Positions 22,181 through 35,019 are shown, counted from the first letter of the stretch. The stretch: 64,000 bases of DNA from Arsenophonus endosymbiont of Aleurodicus floccissimus (GCF_900343025.1 NZ_OUND01000004.1:186001-250000), one strand, 5' to 3'. The notes: generated by a model not told the origin, from the sequence alone. Numbers and translations: made by a program.

Positions 22181-22837
22181 ATGCAAGTTCTTAATGAGAT
22201 CATGATGGCAATTTGGCATCATGATTTTGCTAAACTAAATAATCCCGATATTTTATGGATTATTTATGCTGTACTTTTTACCATTATTGCATTAGAAAAC
22301 GGTATTCTTCCTGCCGCATTTCTGCCAGGAGATATATTGCTTATTCTTTCCGGTGCTTTGATTGCAAAAGGTGTTCTTTCTTTTATTCCCATAATTATTA
22401 TTTTAACTATTGCTGCTAGCTTAGGTTACTGGTTAGGTTTTTTACAAGGACGCTGGCTTAGTGATACTCATTTAGTAAAACAATGGTTAAAACAGATCCC
22501 ACAAGAATATCACGATCGTGCAAACCGATTATTTAACAACCAAGGCTGGTATGCGCTTTTGATCGGTCGTTTTTTAGCTTTTGTGCGAACACTATTGCCA
22601 GTTTTAGCAGGGCTTTCGACTTTAAGTCACCGGCGCTTTCAATTATTCAATTGGCTTAGTGGCCTCTTATGGATTGGGATCATTGTTTCTCTAGGTTACG
22701 CAATAAATCAAATTCCTTTTATAAAACGCCATGAGAATATCGTTATGAATATTTTAATATTTTTACCGATACTGCTACTCATTAGCGGATTTATCGGCTC
22801 AATTGTCGTATATCGGAAACATAAAAAAAGCAGTTAA
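22181..22837 (+). CDS. yghB: DedA-family membrane protein YghB
   Basis: DedA proteins are inner-membrane proteins needed for envelope integrity, probably in lipid carrier or phospholipid flipping; in E. coli YghB and YqjA are redundant. The 218 residues (E. coli 219) show ENGILPAAFLPGDILLILSGALIA, GRFLAFVRTLLPVLAGLS with conserved arginines, and FQLFNWLSGLLW. IPFIKRHENIVM is closer to YghB than to YqjA, and E. coli yghB is also next to exbB (with metC between, here absent). The start has GGGTAAG upstream. Intact. Confidence 0.92.
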   Translation: MQVLNEIMMAIWHHDFAKLNNPDILWIIYAVLFTIIALENGILPAAFLPGDILLILSGALIAKGVLSFIPIIIILTIAASLGYWLGFLQGRWLSDTHLVKQWLKQIPQEYHDRANRLFNNQGWYALLIGRFLAFVRTLLPVLAGLSTLSHRRFQLFNWLSGLLWIGIIVSLGYAINQIPFIKRHENIVMNILIFLPILLLISGFIGSIVVYRKHKKSS

Positions 22838-22911
22838 ATAGTATGTATTTTATTCGCCCAGAATAAGAAAATCGCCCGGTTAAATAGGCCATTTCAAATA
22901 GTCAGTCATAA

Positions 22912-25900
22912 TTAATGCTGGATCATTTTATGCATCTCTTGGACAAAGATAACCTGCTCTGTAGGATCGACATTGAGAGAGATCGCGGTCGAAAAACCGC
23001 CATTGATAGTGGTATAATAATTTACTTTATATTGTAATGCACTACGACGAATCAGCTTCGAATCTTCTATTGCACGACGGCCCGTGGTAGTATTGAAAAT
23101 ATAACTATATTCACCATTTTTATTCTATCCTGAATATGAAGGCGTCCCTCATGCACTTTATTAACTAAATGTAGGTTAATTCCGCCCTCACCTAACACAA
23201 TTGCGGTACCATGAGTTGCATCTAACTCAAAACCATGCGCAATTAATTTCGCCGCTAAATCAACAACCTTGGCTTTATCATTCTCTCTTACTGAAAGTAA
23301 TGCGCGGCCAGATTTTTTCATCGTAGAAGAGCAACCAAACATAGCTTTAGCAAATGCTTCGGCAAAAGTGCGACCAATACCATAACTTCACCGGTGGAAC
23401 GCATTTCTGGCCCTAAAATAGGATCAACGTCAGGGAATTTATTAAATGGTAATACGACTTCTTATTACCGAATAATAAGGTGGAATAATTTATTTCGTTA
23501 CCCACTGTTTAGCTAAAAATTGCCTGACCATGACACGAGCAGCTACTTTTGCCAGTGGTATTTCGGTTGCTTTTGATACAAAACGCACTGTACGCACAGC
23601 CCGTGGATTAACCTCGATTAAATAAACGTCATTATTTTTAACCGAAAATTGAACATTCACTAATCCTCGAACGCGTAGTTCAAAGCTCAGTTCTTTTATC
23701 TGTTCATGCATGACATTTTGTATATTCTGACTCAAGGTATAAGGTGGCAAGGAACAGGCCGAATCACCAGAGAACGCCAGCCTCTTCAATATGCTCCATA
23801 ATACCACCAATTAAAACAGTTTCCCTATCACAAATGGCATCTACATCAACCTCAATGGCATCATCCAGGAAATGATCGAGCAATACTGGCGCATCATTGG
23901 AAACACTTACCGCTGTCTGAAAGTATCGACGTAAATCAGTTTCATCATAAACAATTTCGATTGCCCGCCCGCCTAAAACATAGGAAGGACGAACAACTAA
24001 TGGATAAGATAACCAATACTGTGAGCCTTCTCTATAGCCTGTTCAATTGTCGTAACCGTGGCGTTTTCTGATTGCTTAAGTCCTAAACGGGTCACTGCTT
24101 GTTGAAAACGTTCACAATCTTCAGCGCGATCAATCGCATTCTGGCTAGTGCCAATAATTGGAACACCCGCTTCTTCTAAGGCAAGCGCCAATTTTAAAGG
24201 TGTCTGGCCACCATACTGCACAATTACACCGTCAGGTTGTTCGACCCTGATTATTTCTAATACATCTTCTAATGTTACTGGTTCAAAATAAAGACGATCA
24301 GATGTATCATAATCAGTAGAAACCGTTTCAGGATTACAATTTACCATTATTGTTTGATAGCCATCTTCACGTAACGCCAATGCAGCATGAACACAGCAAT
24401 AATCAAACTCAATTCCTTGACCAATACGGTTTGGTCCACCACCTAGTAGCATAATCTTAGATTTGCTATTGTCAGGGTTGGCTTCACATTCATCTTCATA
24501 AGTGGAATAGAGATAAGCGGTATCTGTAGCAAACTCTGCTGCACAAGTATCAACTCGCTTAAAAACAGGATGCAGTTTATAATTTTGGCGTAATTTACGA
24601 ATTTCAGCTTCAGAAACACCTACTAATTTTGCCAAACGAATATCAGCAAACCCTTTTCGTTTCAATAGCAGCAAGAATTCTGCTGATAAGCCATTAATGC
24701 CAAACTCAGTAACTTTCTCTTCTAAACGAACAAGCTATTCAATTTGTACCAAGAACCAACGATCAATATTGGTTAGATTAAATACACCATCCACAGACAT
24801 ACCTGCGTGGAAAGCATCGGCTATATACCAGACCAGATACGTTCAGCACCAGCATCTTTCAATTCACGGCGAATTTTTGTTAACGAATCAAATTCATCCA
24901 AATCTACTTTAGGATCAAAACCCGTGGCGGCAACTTCTAATCCACGCAATGCTTTTTGTATTGATTTTTGAAAAGTTCGCTCAATAGCCATTACTTCACC
25001 AACAGATTCCATCTGGGTTGTCAGACGATTATTACTACCTGGAAATTTTTCAAAGTTAAAGCGTGGGATCTTAGTCACGACATAATCAATAGGAAGGTTC
25101 AAAAGAAGCAAGTGTCCGTCCTCCGGTAATATCATTCATTAATTCATCAAGTGTATAACCTACGGCAAGTTTTGCTGCAACCTTAGCAATAGGAAAACCG
25201 GTTGCTTTAGATGCCAAGGCCGAAGAACATGATACTCGTGGATTCATTTCAATAACAATTAAGCGGCCAGTTTTAGGATTTACGGCAAATTGAACATTTG
25301 AACCACCAGTTTCTACATCAATTTCTCGCAACACTGCCATCGATGCATTGCACATGTTTGATATTCTTTATCGTTAATGTTTGAGCGGGTGCGACAGTGA
25401 TAGAATCTCCAGTATGGATCCTCATTGCATCAACATTTTCAATAGAACAGATAATGATGCAATTATCATTTTTATCATGCACCACTTCCATTTCATACTC
25501 TTTCCAACCAATCAGCAATTCATCTATCAATAATTCGTTGGTCGTTGAAAGATCTAAACCTGTCAGACAAATACCTTTAAACTCTTCCCGGTTGTATGCA
25601 ATACCACCACCCGAGCCGCCTATGGTAAATGAAGGGCGAATAATACATGGGAAACCTACTTTTGCTACTACGTCTAACGCTTCTTCCAGGGAATGCGCAA
25701 TTCCTGAACGTGCAGTTTCAAGGCCGATTTTCTTCATTGCTTTATCAAATCGCTGACGATCTTCTGCCTTATCAATCGCATCAGCCATTGTGCCAATCAT
25801 GGTAACAGCAAATTCTTTTAATACGCCTTTACGCTCTAATTCTAAAGCACAGTTTAAAGCAGTTTGCCCTCCCATCGTAGGCAAAATCGCATCACGTTCT

Positions 25901-26060
25901 TTTTCAATAATTTTGTGCACTACTTCCCACTGAATCGGCTCAATATAAGTAGCATCAGCTAGATCCGGATCCGGCATGATTGTCGCTGGATTGGAATTAA
26001 CTAAAATAACTCGATAACCCTCTTCTCGTAGTTCTTTACACACTTGTGCACCTGAATAAT
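22912..26060 (-). pseudogene. carB: Carbamoyl-phosphate synthase large subunit, decayed
   Basis: CarB makes carbamoyl phosphate for arginine and pyrimidine synthesis. Its roughly 1070 codons can be followed in six pieces, such as [96 protein letters not shown] and the C-terminal methylglyoxal-synthase-like domain ending EMHKMIQH. Frameshifts or stops occur near 25320, 25110, 24820, 23995, 23800, 23490, 23340 and 23067. The first 27 or so codons have been deleted, joining it to the end of carA. Not functional. Confidence 0.95.
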
Positions 26061-27168
26061 CAAATAGGGATTCTGTATCTTTAGGGCCTGGACTTGCTTC
26101 GGGATGCACTTGAAATCAAAATACAGGCTTTTCGGTATGATGTATGCCTTGTAAACTTCCATCAAACAGTGATTTATGGGTCACGCGCAATTTGTCAGAT
26201 AATGTTGCTTCATCAACTGCAAAACAGTGATTTTGTACGGTGATCATGACGCGATTATTAACTAAATCTTTTACTGGATGGTTACCCCACCATGGGGGCC
26301 AAATTTCATTTTAACGGTATCAGCCCCACTGGCTAATGCCAGTAATTGATGGCCTAAGCAGATACCAAAAATAGGTATTTCTGTTGTTAAAAACTGTTTA
26401 ATTGCTTTAATTGCATAATCACAGGCTGCAGGATCACCCGGACCATTAGAAAGAAAAATGCCATCAGGTGCCATTTTAATACTTCATCAGCCGCTGTTGT
26501 TGCTGGCACAATCGTCAAATAACAGCCACGATCAACGAGTAGCCGTAAAATATTTCGTTTAACACCAAAATCATAAGCAACAGCATGATAAGGCAGTTGC
26601 TCCCGTGCTTTAGTAGCCGATAATCCATCGGCACCAAGATGCCAACTCTGTTGCTGCCAAGTATAAATGTCTTTAGTAGTAACTTCTTTAGCTAAATCCA
26701 GCCCTTTTATTCCAGCAAATAACTTAATTTTTCTAATACTAAATCGGTATCTAAATTTTCAACAGTAATAATGCAGCCATTTTGCGCACCTTTTTCCCTT
26801 AATAGCCGCGTAAGCTTACGAGTATCAATATCAGCAATGGCGACTGTTTTATGGCGTTTTAAATAATCAGATAAACTTTCTTTTCCACGAAAGTTACTAT
26901 AAATTAACGGTAAATCACGTATAACAAACCCTTGAGCATGAATGATTGCGGACTCTTCATCATCTGGGTTAATTCCAGTGTTTCCAATATGGGGATAAGT
27001 AAGTGTGACAATTTGGCGGGAGTAGGAAGGATAAGTGAGGATTTCTTAATATCCAGTTATTGATGTATTAAAAACTACTTCTCCAACAACAATTCCTTCA
27101 GCCCCAATGAAATGAGCATGAAACTGGGTTCCGTCTTCCAGCAGAACCAATATAGCTGGCTTAATCAA
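26061..27168 (-). pseudogene. carA: Carbamoyl-phosphate synthase small subunit, decayed
   Basis: CarA supplies ammonia from glutamine to CarB. The ancestral start is a TTG at 27168 with GGAGGG upstream (product beginning [16 protein letters not shown]). The glutaminase domain is clear: [20 protein letters not shown] and the nucleophile motif [16 protein letters not shown] base missing near 26465 and an extra G near 26285 shift the frame, and a TGA stands near 26120. At LFD the sequence runs straight into carB DYSGAQ, so the C-terminal dozen codons are lost. Confidence 0.93.
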
Positions 27169-27602
27169 AATACCCTCCAGGAGAATAAAAAAACATTTAT
27201 TGAGCATATTTATTCATGCGTAAGCCAATAAATTCGTGCCAAAATGGAATTTAAGCAAATTTTTGGCAAATTGCGCGCAATCTAATGATGAGAAGAGTGA
27301 TTGCCTAGTAAAAAATAATTTTTTATTACTTTTTTAGTTAATTTATAATGAAAAATCAATGTAACTAGTAAAATGATAAATTATCTTAGCAAAATAATCG
27401 ATTGCATAGCATGATAATTGTAAAAGTATGGTTTAGATAAATTTCACTATAGTAAATGCGCAAAAAATCATCTTAAGTCAATAAAATTTTCATTTTAAAT
27501 AATAGAAATAAAAGTTATTAAATAAAAAACTTAATAACCGCCATAAAAAATCACAAACTTAAAATTAATTTTGATTTATCAAATAGATAGATAAATAGAA
27601 AA
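27169..27602. other. carA upstream region
   Basis: A 430-base AT-rich spacer between carA and dapB with no reading frame. Apart from the putative ARG boxes next to carA, I see nothing definable. Confidence 0.6.
27200..27238 (-). promoter_or_regulatory. Possible pair of ArgR boxes
   Basis: On the minus strand, ATGAATAAATATGCTCA resembles the ARG box consensus (palindrome of TGAAT and ATTCA), and a weaker copy, CACGAATTTATTGGCTTA, lies about 20 bases upstream. E. coli carAB has a tandem ARG pair at its arginine-controlled promoter. The second copy is poor, so this is tentative. Confidence 0.4.
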
Positions 27603-28439
<837 letters not shown>

Positions 28440-28518
28440 TTAAAAGCGGATTAAGTATCTTGAGTTCGATAAGGTTAACATTCATAGTAGCTTAACGCTT
28501 ACAGCAACCATCAGTGAT

Positions 28519-28543
28519 AAAAAAAAAGCCATTAGAGTTGGCT
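28519..28543 (-). terminator. Terminator after ispH
   Basis: The arms AGCCA and TGGCT around a 7-base loop are followed by a long T run on the minus strand, about 60 bases past the ispH stop. The stem is short. Confidence 0.6.
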
Positions 28544-28605
28544 TAATTAATATATAAATGGCTGCACTAAAAAATTCATTTAATAAAATACCAAAATAGC
28601 TATTA

Positions 28606-29556
28606 TTATATTTGCTTGATTTCAACACGTAGCTCTTTTGGTACTTCAAAAACAATATTTTCTTCATGACCAGCAAGTTCGATCATTTCAATGGCACCTA
28701 AAACCATTAAGCGTTCAATAACCTGACGAACAAGAATATCTGGTGCAGATGCGCCAGCAGTAAGACCAATAATCTGCATATTTTTCAGCCAATGTTCTTG
28801 AATATCATCAGCAGAGTCAATCAGGTAGCCCGGCTTGCCTGCTCTTTGAGCCAATTCAGCAAGACGATTGGAATTAGAAGAATTTTTAGAGCCGACAACT
28901 AGTACAATATCAGCCTTATTAGCCAATTCACGCGCTGCTTCCTGACGATTGGTTGTCGCATAACAGATATCATCTTTGCGTGGCCCAATAATATTTGGAA
29001 AACGACTATTTAGCGCGTCAATAATATGAGCGGTATCATCAACCGATAAGGTAGTCTGGGTCATAAAACAAAGATTATTTTCATCTTTTACTTGTAATTT
29101 CGAGACATCCTCCGGTGATTCAACCAGATACATATCTCCAGCGGGATTATTATATTGCCCCATTGTGCCTTCTACTTCAGGATGCCCAACATGACCAATT
29201 AAAATCGCTTCTTTACCTTTACGACTAGCACGCGCAACTTCCATGTGTACTTTAGTCACCAATGGACAAGTTGCATCAAATAACATGGTCAGATGACGTT
29301 GCTTAGCTTCCTGTCGAATTGCTTGAGAGACACCATGAGCAGAAAAGATCAAAATAGCACCATCAGGAACTTCAGAGATTTGTTCAATAAAAATCGCACC
29401 ACGTTGCCGTAAATTGTCAACCACATAACGGTTATGAACAACTTCATGACGAACATAAATCGGCGCACCATAAAGCGCTAGAGCTCTATCAACAATACTA
29501 ATTGCCCGATCAACACCGGCACAGAAACCCCGAGGGTTAGCCAGCAATATTTGCAT
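28606..29556 (-). CDS. ispH: 4-hydroxy-3-methylbut-2-enyl diphosphate reductase
   Basis: IspH is the iron-sulfur enzyme that makes IPP and DMAPP, the last step of the MEP pathway started by Dxs. From the ATG at 29556 the product has 316 residues, exactly the E. coli length. The three cluster cysteines are visible in [26 protein letters not shown] and [14 protein letters not shown], along with the VRHEVVHN and SAHGVSQ histidine motifs and the TQTTLS loop. A GGGAGG ribosome site stands seven bases before this ATG. The frame is also open upstream into fkpB with no stop between, so a fused product is possible. Confidence 0.96.
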   Translation of the reverse strand: MQILLANPRGFCAGVDRAISIVDRALALYGAPIYVRHEVVHNRYVVDNLRQRGAIFIEQISEVPDGAILIFSAHGVSQAIRQEAKQRHLTMLFDATCPLVTKVHMEVARASRKGKEAILIGHVGHPEVEGTMGQYNNPAGDMYLVESPEDVSKLQVKDENNLCFMTQTTLSVDDTAHIIDALNSRFPNIIGPRKDDICYATTNRQEAARELANKADIVLVVGSKNSSNSNRLAELAQRAGKPGYLIDSADDIQEHWLKNMQIIGLTAGASAPDILVRQVIERLMVLGAIEMIELAGHEENIVFEVPKELRVEIKQI

Positions 29557-30009
29557 TTGATTCCTCCCATTTTGGGTCAATTTTTCCAACACTTCAATGT
29601 TAAAAATGATATTCTGAGCCGCTAACGGGTGATTAAAATTAACAGTGATCGACTCTTCCGTCACTGCTGTTACGATCCCTAGCATTTGACTGCCATTTAT
29701 CGTGGTAAACAATATGATGGCACCGACTTCAGGTATACCGACCTGAATAAAATCTTTTGGCATAAAGTATTGAATCATATCTGGGTTTGGTTTACCAAAA
29801 ACATCCTCTCCGCTTAAAGTAAATGTCTTTTTTTCACCAACACTTAAACCAATTAATTGTTTTTCAAGTGCTAGCGAGAGACTTTTATCGCCAAGGCGAA
29901 AAAGTGCCGGTTTATACTGATTATAGGTTGAATCAGCAATTGAACCATCCTCAAGTTTGATCGTGAAATGCAGCAACACGGCACTATTTGCTTGCACTAA
30001 GGTTAACAT
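29557..30009 (-). CDS. fkpB: FKBP-type peptidyl-prolyl isomerase FkpB, open into ispH
   Basis: FkpB (SlpA) is a small cytoplasmic SlyD-type FKBP with prolyl isomerase and chaperone activity. The 151 codons align with the 149-residue E. coli protein: [29 protein letters not shown], the insert-in-flap region with [16 protein letters not shown], and NFNHPLAAQ at the active-site end. There is no stop codon: after [13 protein letters not shown] the frame enters the IspH start methionine. The gene lies between lspA and ispH as in E. coli. Confidence 0.93.
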
Positions 30010-30070
30010 GACAATAAAAAGCCACTGTTATAAATAAATCAACCTGTTATCAACGTAAACGAAGGATAAT

Positions 30071-30571
30071 CTAAGATTCATTCGCTTTTTTATCTGTATT
30101 GATGAAACTGTCGAAAATGATGAGTGCCGCACCAAGACAAATCGCCATATCCGCAATGTTAAATATTGGCCAATGCCAGTCACCAACATAAAAATCAATA
30201 AAGTCAACTACGAAGGCATGGACTAAGCGGTCGCACAAATTCCCTAGTGCTCCACCAATAACTAATGCATAAGCAATATTACTCAATTTTTTATTCACGC
30301 TTTGGCGATACATCATTACGATAAGCACCACACAAATGACAATAGCAACCAAGGCAAAGAACCAACGCTGCCATCCCCCTTTATCAGCTAGAAAACTAAA
30401 TGCTGCACCAAGGTTTTGAGCATAAGCCAAATTGAAATAAGGCATTAATGGTATCGACTCATATAATTGAAAATTATTCAAAATGAGTTGCTTACTACCA
30501 AGATCAACAATTAATATCACAACCGTTAACCATAACCAGCGTAAGCCAGTAGAGCAAATAGGATTTTTCAT
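30071..30571 (-). CDS. lspA: Lipoprotein signal peptidase
   Basis: LspA cleaves prolipoprotein signal peptides in the inner membrane. The 166 residues (E. coli 164) have four hydrophobic segments; the two catalytic aspartates are in [18 protein letters not shown], and NLGAAFSFL is conserved. Its ATG shares one base with the ileS stop (TAATG), so the two are translationally coupled. Intact. Confidence 0.97.
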   Translation of the reverse strand: MKNPICSTGLRWLWLTVVILIVDLGSKQLILNNFQLYESIPLMPYFNLAYAQNLGAAFSFLADKGGWQRWFFALVAIVICVVLIVMMYRQSVNKKLSNIAYALVIGGALGNLCDRLVHAFVVDFIDFYVGDWHWPIFNIADMAICLGAALIIFDSFINTDKKANES

Positions 30572-33387
30572 TAGGCAACCTTACGTATTTCACCGTCACC
30601 GGCTACATTAGTAACACAGCGGCCGCATAATTCTGCATACTCCGCCTCCCGACCAATATCCGTTGTATAATGCCAACAACGAGGACATTTATCACCTTCC
30701 GCCTGCTGGAAAGCAATTTTCAATCCACTCAGTTCACTATTCTGTGCCTGAACTGTGGCTTGGCTAATATCAATTACTTTAGCCTGTGAAGTTAACAGTA
30801 AAAAACGTAACTCATCACCTAAACAATTAAGTATTTCAGCCAGTTCTGTATCAGCATATAAAATCACTGCGGCCTCCAACGAGCTACGGATAAGTTTTTC
30901 TGCACGCGCTTGTTCGAGAACTTTATTAACCTCACTACGGATAATTAATAACTTATTCCAAAATTCATCATTAAGCGTTTCATTAACTTCCAAGCCAAAC
31001 AAGTCAGCATAATATTCCTCAGTAAAGACATATTTGCTCTGTCTAGCAGGCAATTGCTGCCAAATTTCATCGGCTGTGAAAGAAAGGATCGGCGCAATCC
31101 AACGTACCAATGCCTCTATGATATGAAATAAGGCTGTCTGACAACTACGACGTGCCACGCTATCACTTTTTGCCGTATATTGACGATCTTTTATAATATC
31201 TAAATAGAAAGAACCCATTTCAATTGAACAAAACTGCATCAAACGCTGAACAACTGCATGAAAATCATAATTAGCATAATGCATACCAATTTCCGCTTGA
31301 GCGGCTTTCGCCCGCCCTACTGCCCAGCGATCTAATATCACCATATCTTCTGGTTTAACTTGATGTGAAGCAGGATCAAAACCGTTCAAATTGGCTAATA
31401 AGAAGCGTGATGTATTACGAATACGTCGATAGCTGTCAGCAGAACGTTTTAAAATCTCATTTGAAACAGCAATTTCACTAGTATAGTCGGTTGAAGCAAC
31501 CCATAGCCGTAAAATATCAGCCCCTAAATCATTCATGACGTCTTGTGGGCTAATGGTATTACCCAAAGATTTTGACATTTTACGGCCTTGTCCATCAACC
31601 GTAAAACCGTGGGTTAATACTTCTCGATAAGGCGCTTTTCCTTTCATAGCATTTGATAGCATTAGAGACGACATAAACCAACCACGATATTGATCAGAGC
31701 CTTCCAAATATAAATCAGTAGAATGGCCTTTAAATTCAGGGCGAACATCTACAACAGCATAGTGTGTAGAACCAGAATCAAACCAGACATCAAGCGTATC
31801 GGGGACTTTAACATAATCAGCTGCATCACTTCCTAATAGGGCAACGGGGTCAAGATCCCACCACGCCTGGATACCTGCTTTTTCAACATGTTTAGCGACT
31901 TCTTCAATCAATTCTAACGTCCGCGGATGCAATTCTTCTGTCTGCTTATGCACAAATAATGCCATCTGCATACCCCAGGTGCGCTGACGAGAAATACACC
32001 AATCTGGACGATTTGCAACCATAGATTCAATCCGGCTTTGTCCCCAATCTGGGATCCATTTAACCCCGTTAATCTCTTTTAGTGATTGTTCACGTAAACC
32101 ATTTTTTTCCATACTAACAAACCACTGAGGTGTAGAACGAAAAATAACCGGTGTCTTATGCCGCCAGCAACAAGGATAACTATGCTGTAATATTTCTTTA
32201 TGCAGCAATGCCCCTTTTGCCGCTAAAACTTTGATAATTAATTCATTTGCTTTAAATACAAAAACACCATCCAAACCAGGATAAGTATTAGGTAAATAAC
32301 AACCATTTGGACCGACGGGATTTGCTATTTCAAGTTTATATTTCTGCCCAACAATATAATCATCCGGACCATGGCCTGGTGCCGTATGTACAATCCCGGT
32401 ACCCGCATCTAAAGTAATGTGATCACTTAAAATAACAGGCACATCAAAATTCATAAATGGGTGATGAAAACGCAGTAATTCCAATTCAAAGCCATTACAT
32501 TGTGCTAAAATTTGCCACTCTGTTGCTGCAATACGCTGCATTACTGTTTCAACCAATAATTTTGCCAAAATCAAACATTCATTATTATTGACTTTCACTA
32601 ATTGATATTCAAAATCAGCGTTAACCGCAATCGCCCGGTTGGCGGGTAATGTCCAAGGTGTTGTCGTCCAGATTACGGCTGAAACCGGCAAAGCCGACGA
32701 TTTTACGCCAAATTTACTATAAATAGCGTTAGCATCCACCACGCTAAAGCGTACATCAACGGAAGGTGATGATTTGTCATAATATTCAACTTCCGCTTCC
32801 GCTAAGGAAGAACCGCAAGCAGTACACCAATGAACAGGTTTAGCACCTTTCACTAAGTAGCCATTTTCAATCACTTTACCTAACGCACGAATAATATTGG
32901 CTTCGGTACTAAAATCCATGGTTAAATAAGGCTGTTCCCAATCACCAAGTACGCCCATTCTGATAAAATCAGCTTTCTGGCCCTCAATTTGTTCTTTGGC
33001 ATATTTGCGACACTCTTCACGAAAAACAGCTGCAGAAACCTTGTCACCGGGTTTACCGATAATTTGTTCAACTTTATGTTCAATTGGCAAACCGTGGCAA
33101 TCCCAACCAGGAATATATGGCGAATCAAATCCGGATAGCCCTTTAGATTTAATGATAATATCTTTGAGAATTTTATTAACTGAGTGACCAATATGAAGAC
33201 TTCCGTTTGCATAAGGAGGACCATCATGCAATATAAACATCTGTTTGCCTGTTTTGGCCTGGCGAATAGCTTGGTACAAACCTTCTTTATACCAACGGGC
33301 TAACATTTGTGGTTCTCGTTTAGCGAGATCACCGCGCATAGGGAACCCTGTTTCCGGTAAATTTAGGGTATTTTTGTAGTCACTCAT
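30571..33387 (-). CDS. ileS: Isoleucyl-tRNA synthetase
   Basis: This class I synthetase charges tRNA-Ile. The 938 residues equal the E. coli length. The HIGH motif is in [23 protein letters not shown] is at about residue 600, the editing domain holds [14 protein letters not shown], and the C-terminal zinc ligands are CPRCWHY and CGRC. It starts 38 bases after the ribF stop in the ribF-ileS-lspA order. No lesion is visible. Confidence 0.98.
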   Translation of the reverse strand: MSDYKNTLNLPETGFPMRGDLAKREPQMLARWYKEGLYQAIRQAKTGKQMFILHDGPPYANGSLHIGHSVNKILKDIIIKSKGLSGFDSPYIPGWDCHGLPIEHKVEQIIGKPGDKVSAAVFREECRKYAKEQIEGQKADFIRMGVLGDWEQPYLTMDFSTEANIIRALGKVIENGYLVKGAKPVHWCTACGSSLAEAEVEYYDKSSPSVDVRFSVVDANAIYSKFGVKSSALPVSAVIWTTTPWTLPANRAIAVNADFEYQLVKVNNNECLILAKLLVETVMQRIAATEWQILAQCNGFELELLRFHHPFMNFDVPVILSDHITLDAGTGIVHTAPGHGPDDYIVGQKYKLEIANPVGPNGCYLPNTYPGLDGVFVFKANELIIKVLAAKGALLHKEILQHSYPCCWRHKTPVIFRSTPQWFVSMEKNGLREQSLKEINGVKWIPDWGQSRIESMVANRPDWCISRQRTWGMQMALFVHKQTEELHPRTLELIEEVAKHVEKAGIQAWWDLDPVALLGSDAADYVKVPDTLDVWFDSGSTHYAVVDVRPEFKGHSTDLYLEGSDQYRGWFMSSLMLSNAMKGKAPYREVLTHGFTVDGQGRKMSKSLGNTISPQDVMNDLGADILRLWVASTDYTSEIAVSNEILKRSADSYRRIRNTSRFLLANLNGFDPASHQVKPEDMVILDRWAVGRAKAAQAEIGMHYANYDFHAVVQRLMQFCSIEMGSFYLDIIKDRQYTAKSDSVARRSCQTALFHIIEALVRWIAPILSFTADEIWQQLPARQSKYVFTEEYYADLFGLEVNETLNDEFWNKLLIIRSEVNKVLEQARAEKLIRSSLEAAVILYADTELAEILNCLGDELRFLLLTSQAKVIDISQATVQAQNSELSGLKIAFQQAEGDKCPRCWHYTTDIGREAEYAELCGRCVTNVAGDGEIRKVA

Positions 33388-33425
33388 CTAAATTCTCAGT
33401 TCCAATTTTCTGCTAAATATCTAAA

Positions 33426-34355
33426 TTATGACGACTGGAAGAATTGTCTCGCAGCCATTATATCCTTACCGATTTGCTGTCTTAATTCATCAATAAAAGC
33501 AAATCGCTGCTCGTTACGCAATTTTTTACACAATACAACATCAATATGACGTCCATATATATCCATATGCACATCTATCAAATGAACTTCAATTTGCTGA
33601 TCTACCCCATTCACTGTTGGCCGTGTGCCAATATTGGCCACTGCCTGCAAAGGGTTATCGGCTAATCCATATACTTCTACCACATAAACACCTTTAACAG
33701 GCATAACTAAACATTTAAATGGTATATTCGCGGTTGGGAAACCGATCGTACTACCAAGCTGGCGACCATGTACCACTCGACCACTCAATCGGTAGGGGTG
33801 TCCCATGAGGTTCTCAGCAAGGGTAAGATTATCACTTAATAGTGCTTGCCTGACAGCCGTACTACTAACTCGCTGGCCGGCGTCACAAAAACTTTCAGTA
33901 TTGGCCACTTCAAAACCATATTGTTCCCCTGCCTCACGAAGATATTTTAAATCACCCTGTCTATCTTTGCCAAAACGAAAATCATCACCGATCGCCAAAA
34001 ATTTAACTGCCAATTTTTCCACTAGCAATTGTGAAACAAAAGCCTGGGGTGTCAATGAAGCAAATGTTGGATTAAATTTAACACATAGTAAATAATCAAC
34101 ACCATATTCGGTAAAGTATTTTATCTTATCACGTAAACGCGTTAAACGTACTGGCGCATTTGCACCCAAAAAAAACTCCAATGGTTGAGGTTCGAAAATT
34201 ATGACCATCGTTGGCAGGCCAAGACGCTGACTCTGTTGTTTTAAATGTTTCAATAATGTCTGATGCCCTCGATGAACAGCATCAAAATTGCCAATAGTCA
34301 ACACACAGCCATGATGATATGCGCGAATATTATGTATACCACGTACTAACTTCAT
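33426..34355 (-). CDS. ribF: Bifunctional riboflavin kinase/FAD synthetase
   Basis: RibF turns riboflavin into FMN and then FAD. The 309 residues (E. coli 313) contain the nucleotidyltransferase motif TIGNFDAVHRGHQTLL at the start, the AIGDDFRFGKDRQGD loop, and the C-terminal kinase domain with GFPTANIPF. It is intact and, with ribD and ribE, keeps the riboflavin-to-FAD route represented in the window. Confidence 0.97.
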   Translation of the reverse strand: MKLVRGIHNIRAYHHGCVLTIGNFDAVHRGHQTLLKHLKQQSQRLGLPTMVIIFEPQPLEFFLGANAPVRLTRLRDKIKYFTEYGVDYLLCVKFNPTFASLTPQAFVSQLLVEKLAVKFLAIGDDFRFGKDRQGDLKYLREAGEQYGFEVANTESFCDAGQRVSSTAVRQALLSDNLTLAENLMGHPYRLSGRVVHGRQLGSTIGFPTANIPFKCLVMPVKGVYVVEVYGLADNPLQAVANIGTRPTVNGVDQQIEVHLIDVHMDIYGRHIDVVLCKKLRNEQRFAFIDELRQQIGKDIMAARQFFQSS

Positions 34356-34687
34356 AATCGGCTCAATATAATAAAAATTGCTGGATTATACCGCTTACTA
34401 CCTTGAAGGTTAAGTCACCATTTGATTAATATTTATAACAAAGATAATAAATGGTTGTTTGTCAGTAAAAAATACTTAATCTAATTTCCTACAATTTCAT
34501 CCGCTTTTTCACATTTAAAACTGTATTCTCACTCAGTAAACTGATAAAATTCCTGGTCATCATAACAGATTCGCATTGTTGTACACGATGCTTATTTACA
34601 CAAATTCATTGACAAATGAAGGCTAAAAAGGCATATCCCTCGGCCTTTAGATTGTCCTCGATAGAATAAATATTTGGGAGTTGGACC
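34356..34687. other. Divergent spacer ribF-rpsT
   Basis: A 330-base region between divergent ribF and rpsT. It contains the rpsT promoter candidate and a short inverted repeat (AAAGGC with GCCTTT) in the rpsT leader near 34627-34649; nothing else stands out. Confidence 0.5.
34609..34637 (+). promoter_or_regulatory. Putative sigma-70 promoter of rpsT
   Basis: TTGACA at 34609 is separated by 17 bases from CATATC at 34632, a weak -10 box. It lies about 50 bases before the rpsT start. Confidence 0.4.
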
Positions 34688-34948
34688 TTGGCTAATATCA
34701 AATCAGCTAAGAAACGTGCCATACAATCAGAGAAACGCCGTCAGCATAATGCTAGCCGTCGTTCTATGGTGCGTACTTTTATCAAAAAAGTTTACGCTGC
34801 TATCGCTACTGGCGATAAAGAAGCAGCACAAAAAGCATTTAACGACATGCAACCTATTGTTGATCGCTATGCTAGCAAAGGCTTGATCCACAAAAATAAA
34901 GCTGCACGTCATAAAGCAAATTTAGTAGCGCAAATCAAATCAATGTAA
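34688..34948 (+). CDS. rpsT: 30S ribosomal protein S20
   Basis: S20 binds 16S rRNA early in small-subunit assembly. The 86 residues are lysine- and arginine-rich, beginning [20 protein letters not shown] after the initiator and ending [15 protein letters not shown], as in E. coli. The start is TTG, preceded by GGGAG; E. coli rpsT also starts with UUG, linked to its autoregulation, so the unusual start is kept. It is divergent from ribF and ends at a strong terminator. Confidence 0.97.
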   Translation: MANIKSAKKRAIQSEKRRQHNASRRSMVRTFIKKVYAAIATGDKEAAQKAFNDMQPIVDRYASKGLIHKNKAARHKANLVAQIKSM

Positions 34949-34965
34949 TTTATTTTGATTTTGCT

Positions 34966-34993
34966 AAAAAAACCGGCTTCAGCCGGTTTTTTT
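34966..34993. terminator. Terminator after rpsT
   Basis: ACCGGC and GCCGGT pair around TTCA, extended by A and T runs on either side. It lies 18 bases after the rpsT stop and also fits the end of the convergent nhaR relic. Confidence 0.85.
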
Positions 34994-35019
34994 ATTATTA
35001 AAAAATGACGCTTATTGTT

